Shown here one piece after another: positions 26,547 to 34,027 of a DNA stretch of 64,000 bases; position 1 is the stretch's first letter; each line of letters begins with the position of its first letter. The notes under the pieces were generated by a model, which saw only the letters and a program-made list of their open reading frames with translations, did no database searches and was not told where the DNA came from. Source of the stretch: Gemmobacter caeni (lineage in GTDB: Bacteria > Pseudomonadota > Alphaproteobacteria > Rhodobacterales > Rhodobacteraceae); assembly GCF_003054195.1 (NCBI RefSeq), contig NZ_QBKP01000011.1:62001-126000 (forward strand), given 5' to 3'. The position numbers and the translations under genes were made by a program.

Positions 26547-27250
26547 CATGTGCCGAGATAGCGGGCCAGCGCAGGTGGCGGATTGGCGAATAGCGCTTCC
26601 GTTGACGCAGGGGGGGCGGCGACACCATCAGCCACCAGAATGGTGTGCGAAGAAAAGCGCTGCGCATCCTCGGGGTCATGCGTGACCATGAGGACCAGCG
26701 CCGGACCCGCGAGTTCTTCGACCAGCGCCAGCATTTCGGCCTTAAGGGCCGGGCCAAGCGCGGCGAAGGGTTCATCCAGCAGCAGCATCGGCCGGGCGCG
26801 CAGCAAGGCGCGGGCCAGCGCAGCGCGGCTTTGCTGGCCGCCCGACAGCGCGGCGGGGCGCCTGTTGCCCAACCCCCCCAGCCCGACCCGCTCCAGCGCC
26901 CGGTCAACCGCCGCCGAGTCGACGCGCCGCAGCGAGGGGTCAAGCCCGAGGCCAAGGTTCTGCGCCACAGTCAGATGCGGGAACAGGTTCTGATCCTGAA
27001 ACAGGATCGACAGCGGGCGCCTGCCCGGCGTCAGCTCGTCCAGCGGCTGACCTTCCCAGCGAATATGACCTGACGCCAGCGGTATGAAGCCTGCAAGAGC
27101 ATTCAGCAGGGTCGACTTTCCGGCCCCAGAGGGGCCGATGACCGCGATACGCTGGCCCGGCCCGGCCTGCCAGTTGGCGACCAGGCTGAAATCGTCCTGC
27201 TGAATCGTGACATTCTCAAAGCTCAGCACCGGCGCGCCCCCATCTGTCAC
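26546..27250 (-). CDS. thiQ: Thiamine ABC transporter ATP-binding protein
   Basis: The 234-residue ATPase has Walker A GPSGAGKS, Q-loop FQDQNLFPHLT, signature ALSGGQQSRAALARAL, Walker B MLLLDEPFAAL and the H-loop MVTHDPEDA. It powers uptake of thiamine or thiamine pyrophosphate through ThiP. The gene overlaps thiP by 35 bases, and both lie downstream of a TPP riboswitch, which supports the thiamine assignment over other substrates. Confidence 0.95.
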   Translation of the reverse strand: MTDGGAPVLSFENVTIQQDDFSLVANWQAGPGQRIAVIGPSGAGKSTLLNALAGFIPLASGHIRWEGQPLDELTPGRRPLSILFQDQNLFPHLTVAQNLGLGLDPSLRRVDSAAVDRALERVGLGGLGNRRPAALSGGQQSRAALARALLRARPMLLLDEPFAALGPALKAEMLALVEELAGPALVLMVTHDPEDAQRFSSHTILVADGVAAPPASTEALFANPPPALARYLGT

Positions 27251-28742
27251 ATATCCAGAACACGCCGAAGGCCGCGATCACCAGCAAAAGCGACGCCGCC
27301 GCCGCCGCCTCCATCCGATAGGCGGCCATCAGGCGGGAAATCACAAGGGGCAGGGTCGCCCCGTGCTCTGCCGCGAACAGCGCGACGACGCCCAGGTCAC
27401 CCACCGCCAGCGCGGCAGTCAATCCCAGTGCAAAGCCCAGCGGGCGGCGGAGGCGGGGCAGGATCAGCAGGCGGAGCGCGGCCCAGCCACACAGGCCCAG
27501 TGATTCCGCCAGCGTGCCATAATCGGCCACCAGCACGCGCGCCTCTGGCAAAAGGATGCGATAGGCGAAGGGCAGCGCCATGACGGCGGTCACCAGAATG
27601 GTGACCGGCACCGCCATGTCGGGTGGTGCCACGAACGGAAAGACCAGCAGAAACAGCCCGGTGCCCAGAACAAGCTGTGATCCGGCCATGGGCAGCATCG
27701 CCACCGGCTCCAGCCAGCGGGCCCCATGGGCGCGGGCCAGCGCCAGCACCAGCGCGGCAGAAACGGCCAGAGGTGCGGTGCAGAGGGCGACCAGCAGCGA
27801 GGTCAGCAGGCCGGGCCAGACCCCTGCGGGCAGGCTGGCAAGGCCGGGAACGCCACGCAGCACCACTGCGCCGATGGGCAGGGCGAGGAAGGTCGCCGCC
27901 AGCCCGATGGCGCCAAAGTCGATCAGCTGCCGCCAGCCGCCGGGCGCGGGCAGATCGGCCTGACGGTCGAGGCCGGCGCCGAATCCGCCCGGCGTGGTGA
28001 AGAAGGACGCCAGCGCCACCGCCAGCCCGCAGGTCCCCACCTGCATCAGGGCCAGCGTGGCGGCACGGGGCAGGTCGAACTCGAACCGGATCGCCTGATA
28101 GATTGCCAGTTCCACGGTCGTGGCCGCCGGACCGCCGCCCACAATCAGCACCACGGCAAAGCTGGTCAGGCAGATCGCAAAGACCGCGAGCAGCACGCCG
28201 GGCAGCACATCGCGCAGCATCGGTGCCTCGATATGGCGCCAGAAATCGGTGGGCCTGAAATCGAGACTGGCGGCAAGCCTCAGGCGTTCCGCCGGAATGG
28301 CCTGCCAGCCTTGCAGCAGCATTCGCGTCGCCAGCGGCATGTTCAGAAAGATATGGGCCAGCACCACGCCGCCCAGCCCGAAGATCGAGACGGGGGCCAG
28401 ACCCAACAGACGCAGCCCGCCATTCACAAGACCGGCGCGGCCGAAAACCGCCAGCAGGCCCAGCACCGCCACGATGACCGGCAACAGGAAGGGTGCCCCC
28501 AGCGCAGTGATCATCAGCCTGCGCCCGGCAAAGCGGCGGCGGGCCAAAGCACGGGCAAGCGGCACCGCACAGGCGGTGGAGGCCAGCGCGGAAAGCGCGG
28601 CCTGCGTTACCGTAAAGCGCAATGCGGCCAGATCGGCTGTGCCGACCCCGCCGCGCCCGGCTTGCGCCAGAACGACTGCCACGGGGCCCAGCGTCAGCGC
28701 CGCCAGCCCCGCCGCAATCAGCGCGCCAGCGCGGCGCGCCAT
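27216..28742 (-). CDS. thiP: Thiamine ABC transporter permease
   Basis: The permease of 508 residues is a fused, two-repeat protein as usual for ThiP. Many hydrophobic helices are visible. EAA-type loops occur in each half: the second half has LPEARVLVADYGTLAESLG, and the first has AERLRLAASLDFRPTDFWRHIEAPML. It forms the inner-membrane channel with ThiQ and receives thiamine from ThiB. It overlaps thiB by 25 bases and thiQ by 35, a tightly coupled operon. Confidence 0.94.
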   Translation of the reverse strand: MARRAGALIAAGLAALTLGPVAVVLAQAGRGGVGTADLAALRFTVTQAALSALASTACAVPLARALARRRFAGRRLMITALGAPFLLPVIVAVLGLLAVFGRAGLVNGGLRLLGLAPVSIFGLGGVVLAHIFLNMPLATRMLLQGWQAIPAERLRLAASLDFRPTDFWRHIEAPMLRDVLPGVLLAVFAICLTSFAVVLIVGGGPAATTVELAIYQAIRFEFDLPRAATLALMQVGTCGLAVALASFFTTPGGFGAGLDRQADLPAPGGWRQLIDFGAIGLAATFLALPIGAVVLRGVPGLASLPAGVWPGLLTSLLVALCTAPLAVSAALVLALARAHGARWLEPVAMLPMAGSQLVLGTGLFLLVFPFVAPPDMAVPVTILVTAVMALPFAYRILLPEARVLVADYGTLAESLGLCGWAALRLLILPRLRRPLGFALGLTAALAVGDLGVVALFAAEHGATLPLVISRLMAAYRMEAAAAASLLLVIAAFGVFWICDRWGRAGAEL

Positions 28743-29698
28743 TCTTCCAGTGCCGGGGCGCGCAGCGCCTCGGCCTCATCCGCGCCCAGCAGCAGCGATT
28801 TGGTCGGCTGCACCAGCGTCTCGAACCCCTTCGGCAGCCCCTCGGCGGGTACATGGGCGGGATACATCCAGTTCGTCGTCGGCAGCACCGCCTGCGCCGC
28901 ATCCGACAGCATATAGGCCATAAAGCGGTCAGCCAGTTCAGGCTGGTCGGAAGCGGCCAGTTTGCCCATCACTTCGACCTGCATATAATTGCCCTCGTCG
29001 AAGACGGCGGCGGTCTTGCTGTCATCCTGTTCCGAGATCAGGTGATAGGCGGGCGAGGTGGTGTAGCTGAGCACCATATCCGCCTCGCCTTCAAGGAACA
29101 TGCCATAGGCTTCGGACCAGCCGGGGGTGACGGTGACGATATTGTCGGCCAGATCCTTCCAGACCTGCGCCGCCTCGTCGCCATAGGCCGCCTTCACCCA
29201 CATCAAAAGGCCCAGACCGGGGGTGGAGGAACGCGGGTCCTGAATGACGATCTTCAGGTCCGATCCCGCCAGATCACGGAAGTTCTTCGGTGCATCCAAT
29301 GTGCGGTTGTGGACAAAGGCGAACCAGCCCCAGTCGTAGGGCACGAAGTTCGCATCTTCGAAGGCGACCGGCAGGTCGAGTTCGGGGGCCTGACCATGTG
29401 GCGCGAACAGGCCGGTTTCGCGGGCCGCGGCGGTCAGGTTGGTGTCCAGACCCAGAACCACGTCGGCATCGGTCCTTGCGCCTTCCAGTTGCACGCGTGC
29501 CAGCAGCGCGGCACCGTCCCCTGCCGGTATGAAGCGCAGATCGCAGCTGCATTCGGCCTCGAAGCCCGTTTCGATGGCCGGGCCGGGGCCCCATTCGGAT
29601 ACGAAGCTGTCATAGGTCAGCACGTTCAGTACCGGGGTCTCTGCCGCCACGGATGTGGCGACAAAAGCGAGACCCGCAGCAAATTTGAGAGATTTCAT
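28718..29698 (-). CDS. thiB: Thiamine-binding periplasmic protein
   Basis: This 326-residue precursor has a signal peptide (MKSLKFAAGLAFVATSVAA). VLNVLTYDSFVSEWGPGPA, FPYDWGWFAFVHN-like and PGWSEAYGMFLEGEADMVLSYTTSPAYH blocks are typical of ThiB. It captures thiamine and its phosphates in the periplasm. The start at 29698 has GGAG seven bases upstream; an ATG six bases earlier abuts that site. It is first in thiBPQ, immediately behind the riboswitch. Confidence 0.95.
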   Translation of the reverse strand: MKSLKFAAGLAFVATSVAAETPVLNVLTYDSFVSEWGPGPAIETGFEAECSCDLRFIPAGDGAALLARVQLEGARTDADVVLGLDTNLTAAARETGLFAPHGQAPELDLPVAFEDANFVPYDWGWFAFVHNRTLDAPKNFRDLAGSDLKIVIQDPRSSTPGLGLLMWVKAAYGDEAAQVWKDLADNIVTVTPGWSEAYGMFLEGEADMVLSYTTSPAYHLISEQDDSKTAAVFDEGNYMQVEVMGKLAASDQPELADRFMAYMLSDAAQAVLPTTNWMYPAHVPAEGLPKGFETLVQPTKSLLLGADEAEALRAPALEEWRAALAR

Positions 29699-29747
29699 CG
29701 TCATTCTCCTATCTGCGACGGGCGGAGACGGGAGTATGGCCGGGCCA

Positions 29748-29835
29748 CGCACCTTCCCTCCGCCGGTCCTAACCGGTTCAGGTTCAACGGGTCCGCGTTG
29801 CCGCATCTCAGCCCAGTAGGGCCCCCCGAGGTGCG
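29748..29835 (-). promoter_or_regulatory. TPP riboswitch (THI element)
   Basis: Read on the minus strand, the outer stem AGGTGCG/CGCACCT is present as its complement (29829-29835 with 29748-29754). Inside it are the pyrimidine-sensor CTGAGA (29806-29811), ACCTGAACCGG and GCGGAGGGAAGG. These are the conserved blocks of the thiamine pyrophosphate aptamer. It ends about 50 bases before thiB. The known mode in proteobacteria is repression by TPP, through sequestering of the ribosome site or termination; which applies here is not clear. Confidence 0.95.
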
Positions 29836-29890
29836 GGAGACAATAGGGCAGGGTGAGCCATGTGCAAGGGGAATCGACAGGAAACTGGAC

Positions 29891-29919
29891 GGCGCCACCG
29901 GCCCGGGGGAGGTGGCGCC
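29891..29919 (-). terminator. Stem-loop downstream of thyX, possible terminator
   Basis: GGCGCCACC and GGTGGCGCC form a perfect 9-bp stem with an 11-base loop, 11 bases past the thyX stop. No T tract follows on the minus strand. Confidence 0.45.
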
Positions 29920-29929
29920 CGGTCGGGGG

Positions 29930-30835
29930 TCAGCCCCAGACCTCGGTGAACTCGCGCCATTCGCCCTTGCTCATGCCGCTGTCTTCCTGCGCGACTGTTT
30001 CGCCCGCGAGACGACGCTTCAGGACGGCGATGGCCCTGGCCGACAGGGTGACTCCGCCCATGCGGTAATCCTCGAAAGCGCCAAACGCGACCGGCACCCA
30101 GTCCGCCACCACTTTCGCAATCGCCTCGGCATAGACGCGAATTTCATATTGTGCATGGGCGTCGGCGCGCAGCCGCAGGAAGTGGAACAGGTTGTGCAGA
30201 TCGACCTTCCAGTACCATTGCGTATAGATATTGGCGGGCAGGTTCATCCGCGCCAATTCGCGCGCAAGGCCCTGCTGGCCGTCCTGGCTGAGCATTTCCT
30301 CGTAATGGTCATAGCTGCGGGCGGCATCGGATTTCAGGATTTCCAGCACCCGCGCCGCTTCATCGCCTTGCAGCACGGCGCCACGGCCCTGATTGTTGAC
30401 CGTCGATTGCGCGGCCAGATGTTCAGGGGTCGGGATGTAGAACTCACGGTCCATGATCGAATAGCGGGCGCTGTATTCGTTCACATTGGCGGTGCGGTGG
30501 CGAATCCACTGGCGCGCGACAAAGATCGGCAGCTTCACATGCAGCTTCACCTCGCACATCTCGAACGGGGTGGAATGCCAGTGCCGCATCAGATAGCGGA
30601 TCAGGCCGCTGTCGTCGTTCACTTTCCTCGTGCCCGCGCCATAGCTGACCCGCGCGGCCTGCACGATGGCGGCATCGTCGCCCATATAGTCGATCACCCG
30701 GACAAAGCCGTGGTCCAGCACCTGATGCGCCCGGTAAAGATGGGCCTCCATCCCTTCGGAGACAGCGCGAAGGGTAGGGCGCGGGGTCGCACGCAGGGCG
30801 TCGATCTCGGCTTGCTGTTCAGGGGTCAGGGGCAT
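29930..30835 (-). CDS. thyX: FAD-dependent thymidylate synthase
   Basis: The 301-residue enzyme makes dTMP from dUMP using FAD, NADPH and methylenetetrahydrofolate, without oxidising the folate to dihydrofolate. The ThyX motif is present as RHRTANVNEYSARYS, with QWIRH before it; YMGDDAAIVQAARVSYG and WHSTPFEMCEVKLHVK are family blocks. It stands alone between the thi operon and the surface-lipoprotein pair. Use of ThyX is usual in Rhodobacteraceae. Confidence 0.96.
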   Translation of the reverse strand: MPLTPEQQAEIDALRATPRPTLRAVSEGMEAHLYRAHQVLDHGFVRVIDYMGDDAAIVQAARVSYGAGTRKVNDDSGLIRYLMRHWHSTPFEMCEVKLHVKLPIFVARQWIRHRTANVNEYSARYSIMDREFYIPTPEHLAAQSTVNNQGRGAVLQGDEAARVLEILKSDAARSYDHYEEMLSQDGQQGLARELARMNLPANIYTQWYWKVDLHNLFHFLRLRADAHAQYEIRVYAEAIAKVVADWVPVAFGAFEDYRMGGVTLSARAIAVLKRRLAGETVAQEDSGMSKGEWREFTEVWG

Positions 30836-31027
30836 GGTGTGGTCCTTCGTATGAGTCGGAAACCACTATATCTGGGCGAAGCCCCGCATATAACCCACCG
30901 GATGATGCGTGGTGCAGAGATGCCGCAGCCTTCATCCAAAGTGATGAACGGTGCGAAACTCGTTGACTTTACAGGGATTTTGGAAAATCTGGAAAGAAAA
31001 ACGCAGCAGTGTCACAGGACCGTTATC

Positions 31028-32086
31028 ATGTCTCAGCTTCGTACGGCGCTTGCCGCGCTTCTGCTTTTGTCTGCCTGTAGCGGCAGCCCGTTCGAGGACC
31101 CGACCGACGGGGGCACCGATGGTGGCACAGACGGCGGGACCGATGGCGGAATTGACAGCGACCGCGAGCTGCCTCCCGGCACCGCCAGCCCCAAACCGGA
31201 TAAGCGGATCGTCCGGTACGAGGCGCGGGGTACGGCCTCCACCGATGGCGACAGCGGCAACGGCTATGTGACGAAGGTCAGCTACAACCGCGACAGTGAC
31301 ACGTTCAGCGTGGATGGCCTGCCCTTTGATGGCGACAATGCCTATACCCGTGGCACCAAGGTCGGCTCGCTGGGCAAGGTGGCGGTTTACGAAGGAAAGC
31401 CCACCCTGGACGGGATCGAGCAGATCCAGCACCGTGCGCTTTATGGTGTCAGCAGCGACGGGCAGGTCGAATTCGCCATCGTCCGCACCGGCGGCTATGT
31501 CGATTACGGCTTCGGCGGGTTCATCTATCAGCGGAACGGATCGGTCACTCTGCCCGCCGAGGGCACCAATACCGCCGACTATCGCGGCCAGGCGCGTTAC
31601 AAGGGCAAGTTCGATTCGCTGCGGGATTTCAAGGCCAAGAGCGGGCTTGAATATGGCCGCGCTGACATGACCATGGATATCGACTACGACGATTTCAACG
31701 ATGGCAATGGCGTCAAGGGCCGCATCTACAACCGCAAGATCTATGATATCAACGGCAAGGAAATCACCGACGAGGTGGTGGCCGCGCTGTCCGCGGAGTC
31801 GGATCGCAAGCAGGACGGTCTGCCGGAAATCCGCTTCCGCGTGCAGCAGGGCGTGATGGACGACAATGGCGAGATCGTCGGAACCGTCTCTTCCAGCTAT
31901 TATAATGGCAGCGGGGCGATCGAAGGCTTCGAACAAGGCAACTACTATGCCATCGTCTCGGGCAAGAATGCCGAGCGGGTGGTTGGTGTGGTTGTGGTCG
32001 AAGGCGACGACCCGCGCTGGTCGGGCGTGACCACGCGCGAGACCGGCGGCTTCATCCTGAAGCGCAAGAAGGCGAGCACGAACTGA
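31028..32086 (+). CDS. Putative surface lipoprotein (TbpB-like beta-barrel), Slam substrate candidate
   Basis: The 352-residue precursor has a type II signal peptide with lipobox LLSAC (Cys17). A linker of four TDGG units (residues 26-41) follows, then a beta-rich domain with many Tyr, Gly and Asp. The C-terminal part (VVVVEGDDPRWSGVTTRETGGFILKR) recalls the small barrel of transferrin-binding-protein-B-like lipoproteins. A 2-base gap to a Slam-like gene strongly suggests it is flipped to the cell surface by that protein. The ligand is unknown; nearby genes do not point to iron or heme. The start ATG directly precedes the hydrophobic stretch. A TTGACT box lies at 30963-30968 but no convincing -10 follows it. 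Confidence 0.8.
   Translation: MSQLRTALAALLLLSACSGSPFEDPTDGGTDGGTDGGTDGGIDSDRELPPGTASPKPDKRIVRYEARGTASTDGDSGNGYVTKVSYNRDSDTFSVDGLPFDGDNAYTRGTKVGSLGKVAVYEGKPTLDGIEQIQHRALYGVSSDGQVEFAIVRTGGYVDYGFGGFIYQRNGSVTLPAEGTNTADYRGQARYKGKFDSLRDFKAKSGLEYGRADMTMDIDYDDFNDGNGVKGRIYNRKIYDINGKEITDEVVAALSAESDRKQDGLPEIRFRVQQGVMDDNGEIVGTVSSSYYNGSGAIEGFEQGNYYAIVSGKNAERVVGVVVVEGDDPRWSGVTTRETGGFILKRKKASTN
31103..31150 (+). repeat. Tandem 12-base repeat encoding TDGG x4
   Basis: Four consecutive 12-base units encode Thr-Asp-Gly-Gly directly after the lipidated cysteine region. Synonymous differences between units show they are not a very recent duplication. It probably forms a flexible tether between the lipid anchor and the barrel. 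Confidence 0.9.
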
Positions 32087-32088
32087 CG

Positions 32089-33474
32089 ATGCTTCGGCCG
32101 CTGCGGTTCCGGCTGGCGGCGGGGCTGATCGCCGCCGCCCTGCTGGGGCCAACCCAGATCCGGGCCGAGGATGCCATGACGGCGCAGGAATTGCGCCGCA
32201 TCGGCTATGCGATGATGGCCGAGGGCGATGCCCGGGGCGCCGAGGCGCTCGCCGAGGCTTTGCTGGCACGGGATGCAGGCGATACCGCCGCGCTGATGCT
32301 GCGGGCACAGGCCCGGCTGAAGCTGGGCCGCGCGGGCAGCGCGCGGGCTGATGCGCGCGAGGTCTACCGGATCAGCGACAAGCAACAGGCCCGGTTCGGG
32401 GCGGCGATGTTCGTCGCAAGCTCGCTGGTGGAAGATGGCTATGTCACGCGCGGCCAGCTCTGGTTGCGTCTGGCGGCGCAGGCTGCGCCGGACGACGCCA
32501 GCCGGGCAGCGGTGGCCAAGGATTACGATTTCGTCCGTTCGCGCAATCCGTGGCTCTGGAACTTCAACCTGCGCGCCAATCCTTCGTCCAACGTGAACGA
32601 CGGATCGACCGAGGCGAGTTACACCAATCCGGGCATCCCCTGGCTGGGCCCCGAGATCGAGATTACCGGCGCGCAGAAGGCGCTGTCGGGGGTGGAGGCG
32701 ACTGCCGGGTTCGGCGTGACCTACCGCTTGCCCCCTACCGCCACCACGATGACCGCGCTGCATTTCCGCGCGGAACAGACCAAGGTACAGCTTTCATCCG
32801 AAGCGAAGCGCATCGCGCCCGGTGCTCTTGGCCGCGACTATGACAGCGCCAGCGTCGAGGCGGGCATCAGCCGCCGCTGGCGCCCCGAAACCGGCCAGAC
32901 AACCTATGGATTCGGGGCCTATGCCTCGCATGACTGGGCGGGTGGCTATGACCTGTCCAACGCGCTGCGGCTGGAGGCACAGGCAGACCGGCCGCTTGGG
33001 AACGGTGTGGCGGGCATGGTGGCGCTGAGCGCGGAACGGCAATGGCGGCTCGATTCCGCGGTGCGTTCGGCGGATGTCGTGTCGCTGACCTTCGGAGTGC
33101 AGCGCCAGCTCGCCAATCAGGACCGGCTTCAATTGACGTTGGGAGGGCGTGTTACCGCGACCGACAGCCCTGGCCTGCGCAACAATGCCGTCACGGCCCG
33201 TCTGGCCTGGGACAAGGCCCGGCCTCTGGCCGGGTTTTCGGTTGGCGGTGCGCTGACCTTCGAGGCGCGCGACTACCCGGATTCGCCCTTTGATCTGCGT
33301 GACGGGCGGCAAGACCGGCGCATGTCGCTGGATATCTCGATCCAGCATGAGGATGTGCAGTTTTACGGCTTTTCACCGACACTGGATATCCGCGCGGCCC
33401 GCAACCATTCCGATGTCGGGCTGTACAGCTCGCGCGGGCTGGGCGTGACGCTGGGCATCCAGTCCAGCTTCTGA
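32089..33474 (+). CDS. Surface lipoprotein assembly modifier (Slam-like) outer-membrane protein
   Basis: The 461-residue precursor has a signal peptide (LAAGLIAAALLGPTQIRA). A TPR-like helical domain follows (about residues 25-165, with repeats such as AEALAEALLARDAGDTAALMLRA). The C-terminal barrel of roughly 290 residues ends in Phe (LGVTLGIQSSF), the usual Bam signal. This is the architecture of Slam (DUF560) proteins, which in Neisseria deliver lipoproteins such as TbpB to the outer surface. The gene follows the lipoprotein gene after 2 bases, so the two are translated from one message. Confidence 0.85.
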   Translation: MLRPLRFRLAAGLIAAALLGPTQIRAEDAMTAQELRRIGYAMMAEGDARGAEALAEALLARDAGDTAALMLRAQARLKLGRAGSARADAREVYRISDKQQARFGAAMFVASSLVEDGYVTRGQLWLRLAAQAAPDDASRAAVAKDYDFVRSRNPWLWNFNLRANPSSNVNDGSTEASYTNPGIPWLGPEIEITGAQKALSGVEATAGFGVTYRLPPTATTMTALHFRAEQTKVQLSSEAKRIAPGALGRDYDSASVEAGISRRWRPETGQTTYGFGAYASHDWAGGYDLSNALRLEAQADRPLGNGVAGMVALSAERQWRLDSAVRSADVVSLTFGVQRQLANQDRLQLTLGGRVTATDSPGLRNNAVTARLAWDKARPLAGFSVGGALTFEARDYPDSPFDLRDGRQDRRMSLDISIQHEDVQFYGFSPTLDIRAARNHSDVGLYSSRGLGVTLGIQSSF

Positions 33475-33550
33475 CTGGCATCCGCCGGATTTGACCCTAT
33501 GTTTCCGCTACCGGCGGCACAGCCGCCACGGCCAAAGGCGAGGGAATCCG

Positions 33551-33979
33551 ATGAAGCTGAAATATCTGCACACCATGGTCCGCGTGCTGGACCTTGAAAA
33601 ATCCATGGCCTTCTATCGCCTGCTGGGGCTGGAGGAAACGCGGCGCTATGAAAACGAACAGGGCCGGTTCACGCTGGTCTTCATGGCGCCGCCCGGTCAG
33701 CCGGAATGCCCGGTGGAACTGACCTACAACTGGGATGGCGATGATGGCCTGCCCTCGGACAGCCGCCATTTCGGCCATCTGGCCTATGAGGTGGCGGACA
33801 TCTATGCCACCTGCCAGCATCTGATGGACAATGGCGTGACCATCAACCGGCCGCCGCGCGACGGTCGTATGGCCTTCGTCCGCAGCCCGGATAATGTATC
33901 GGTGGAGCTGTTGCAGGCGGGCACGGCGCAGGCGCCGGCCGAACCCTGGACCTCGATGCCGAATACAGGGCACTGGTAA
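33551..33979 (+). CDS. gloA: Lactoylglutathione lyase (glyoxalase I)
   Basis: The 142-residue enzyme isomerises the methylglyoxal-glutathione hemithioacetal to S-lactoylglutathione. Metal ligands are visible as His in LKYLHTMVRV, Glu in PVELTYNW, His in HFGHLAYEV and Glu in VSVELLQ. YRLLGLEETRRYENEQGRFTL is typical. The start is ATG 33551, behind AGGGAAT. It is followed 48 bases later by recJ in the same direction. Confidence 0.95.
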   Translation: MKLKYLHTMVRVLDLEKSMAFYRLLGLEETRRYENEQGRFTLVFMAPPGQPECPVELTYNWDGDDGLPSDSRHFGHLAYEVADIYATCQHLMDNGVTINRPPRDGRMAFVRSPDNVSVELLQAGTAQAPAEPWTSMPNTGHW

Positions 33980-34027
33980 GGCAGCAAACCCCTTGCGGGC
34001 ACGGGGCGAAGCGGTCAGGACGGGCGC

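Noticed and set aside
28622-32086. A plus-strand frame open for 1154 codons
   Set aside because: Its first two thirds lie antisense to thiP, thiB, the riboswitch and thyX, and its protein there is low-complexity. Only the last part, from the ATG at 31028, is the real lipoprotein gene, with its own signal peptide.
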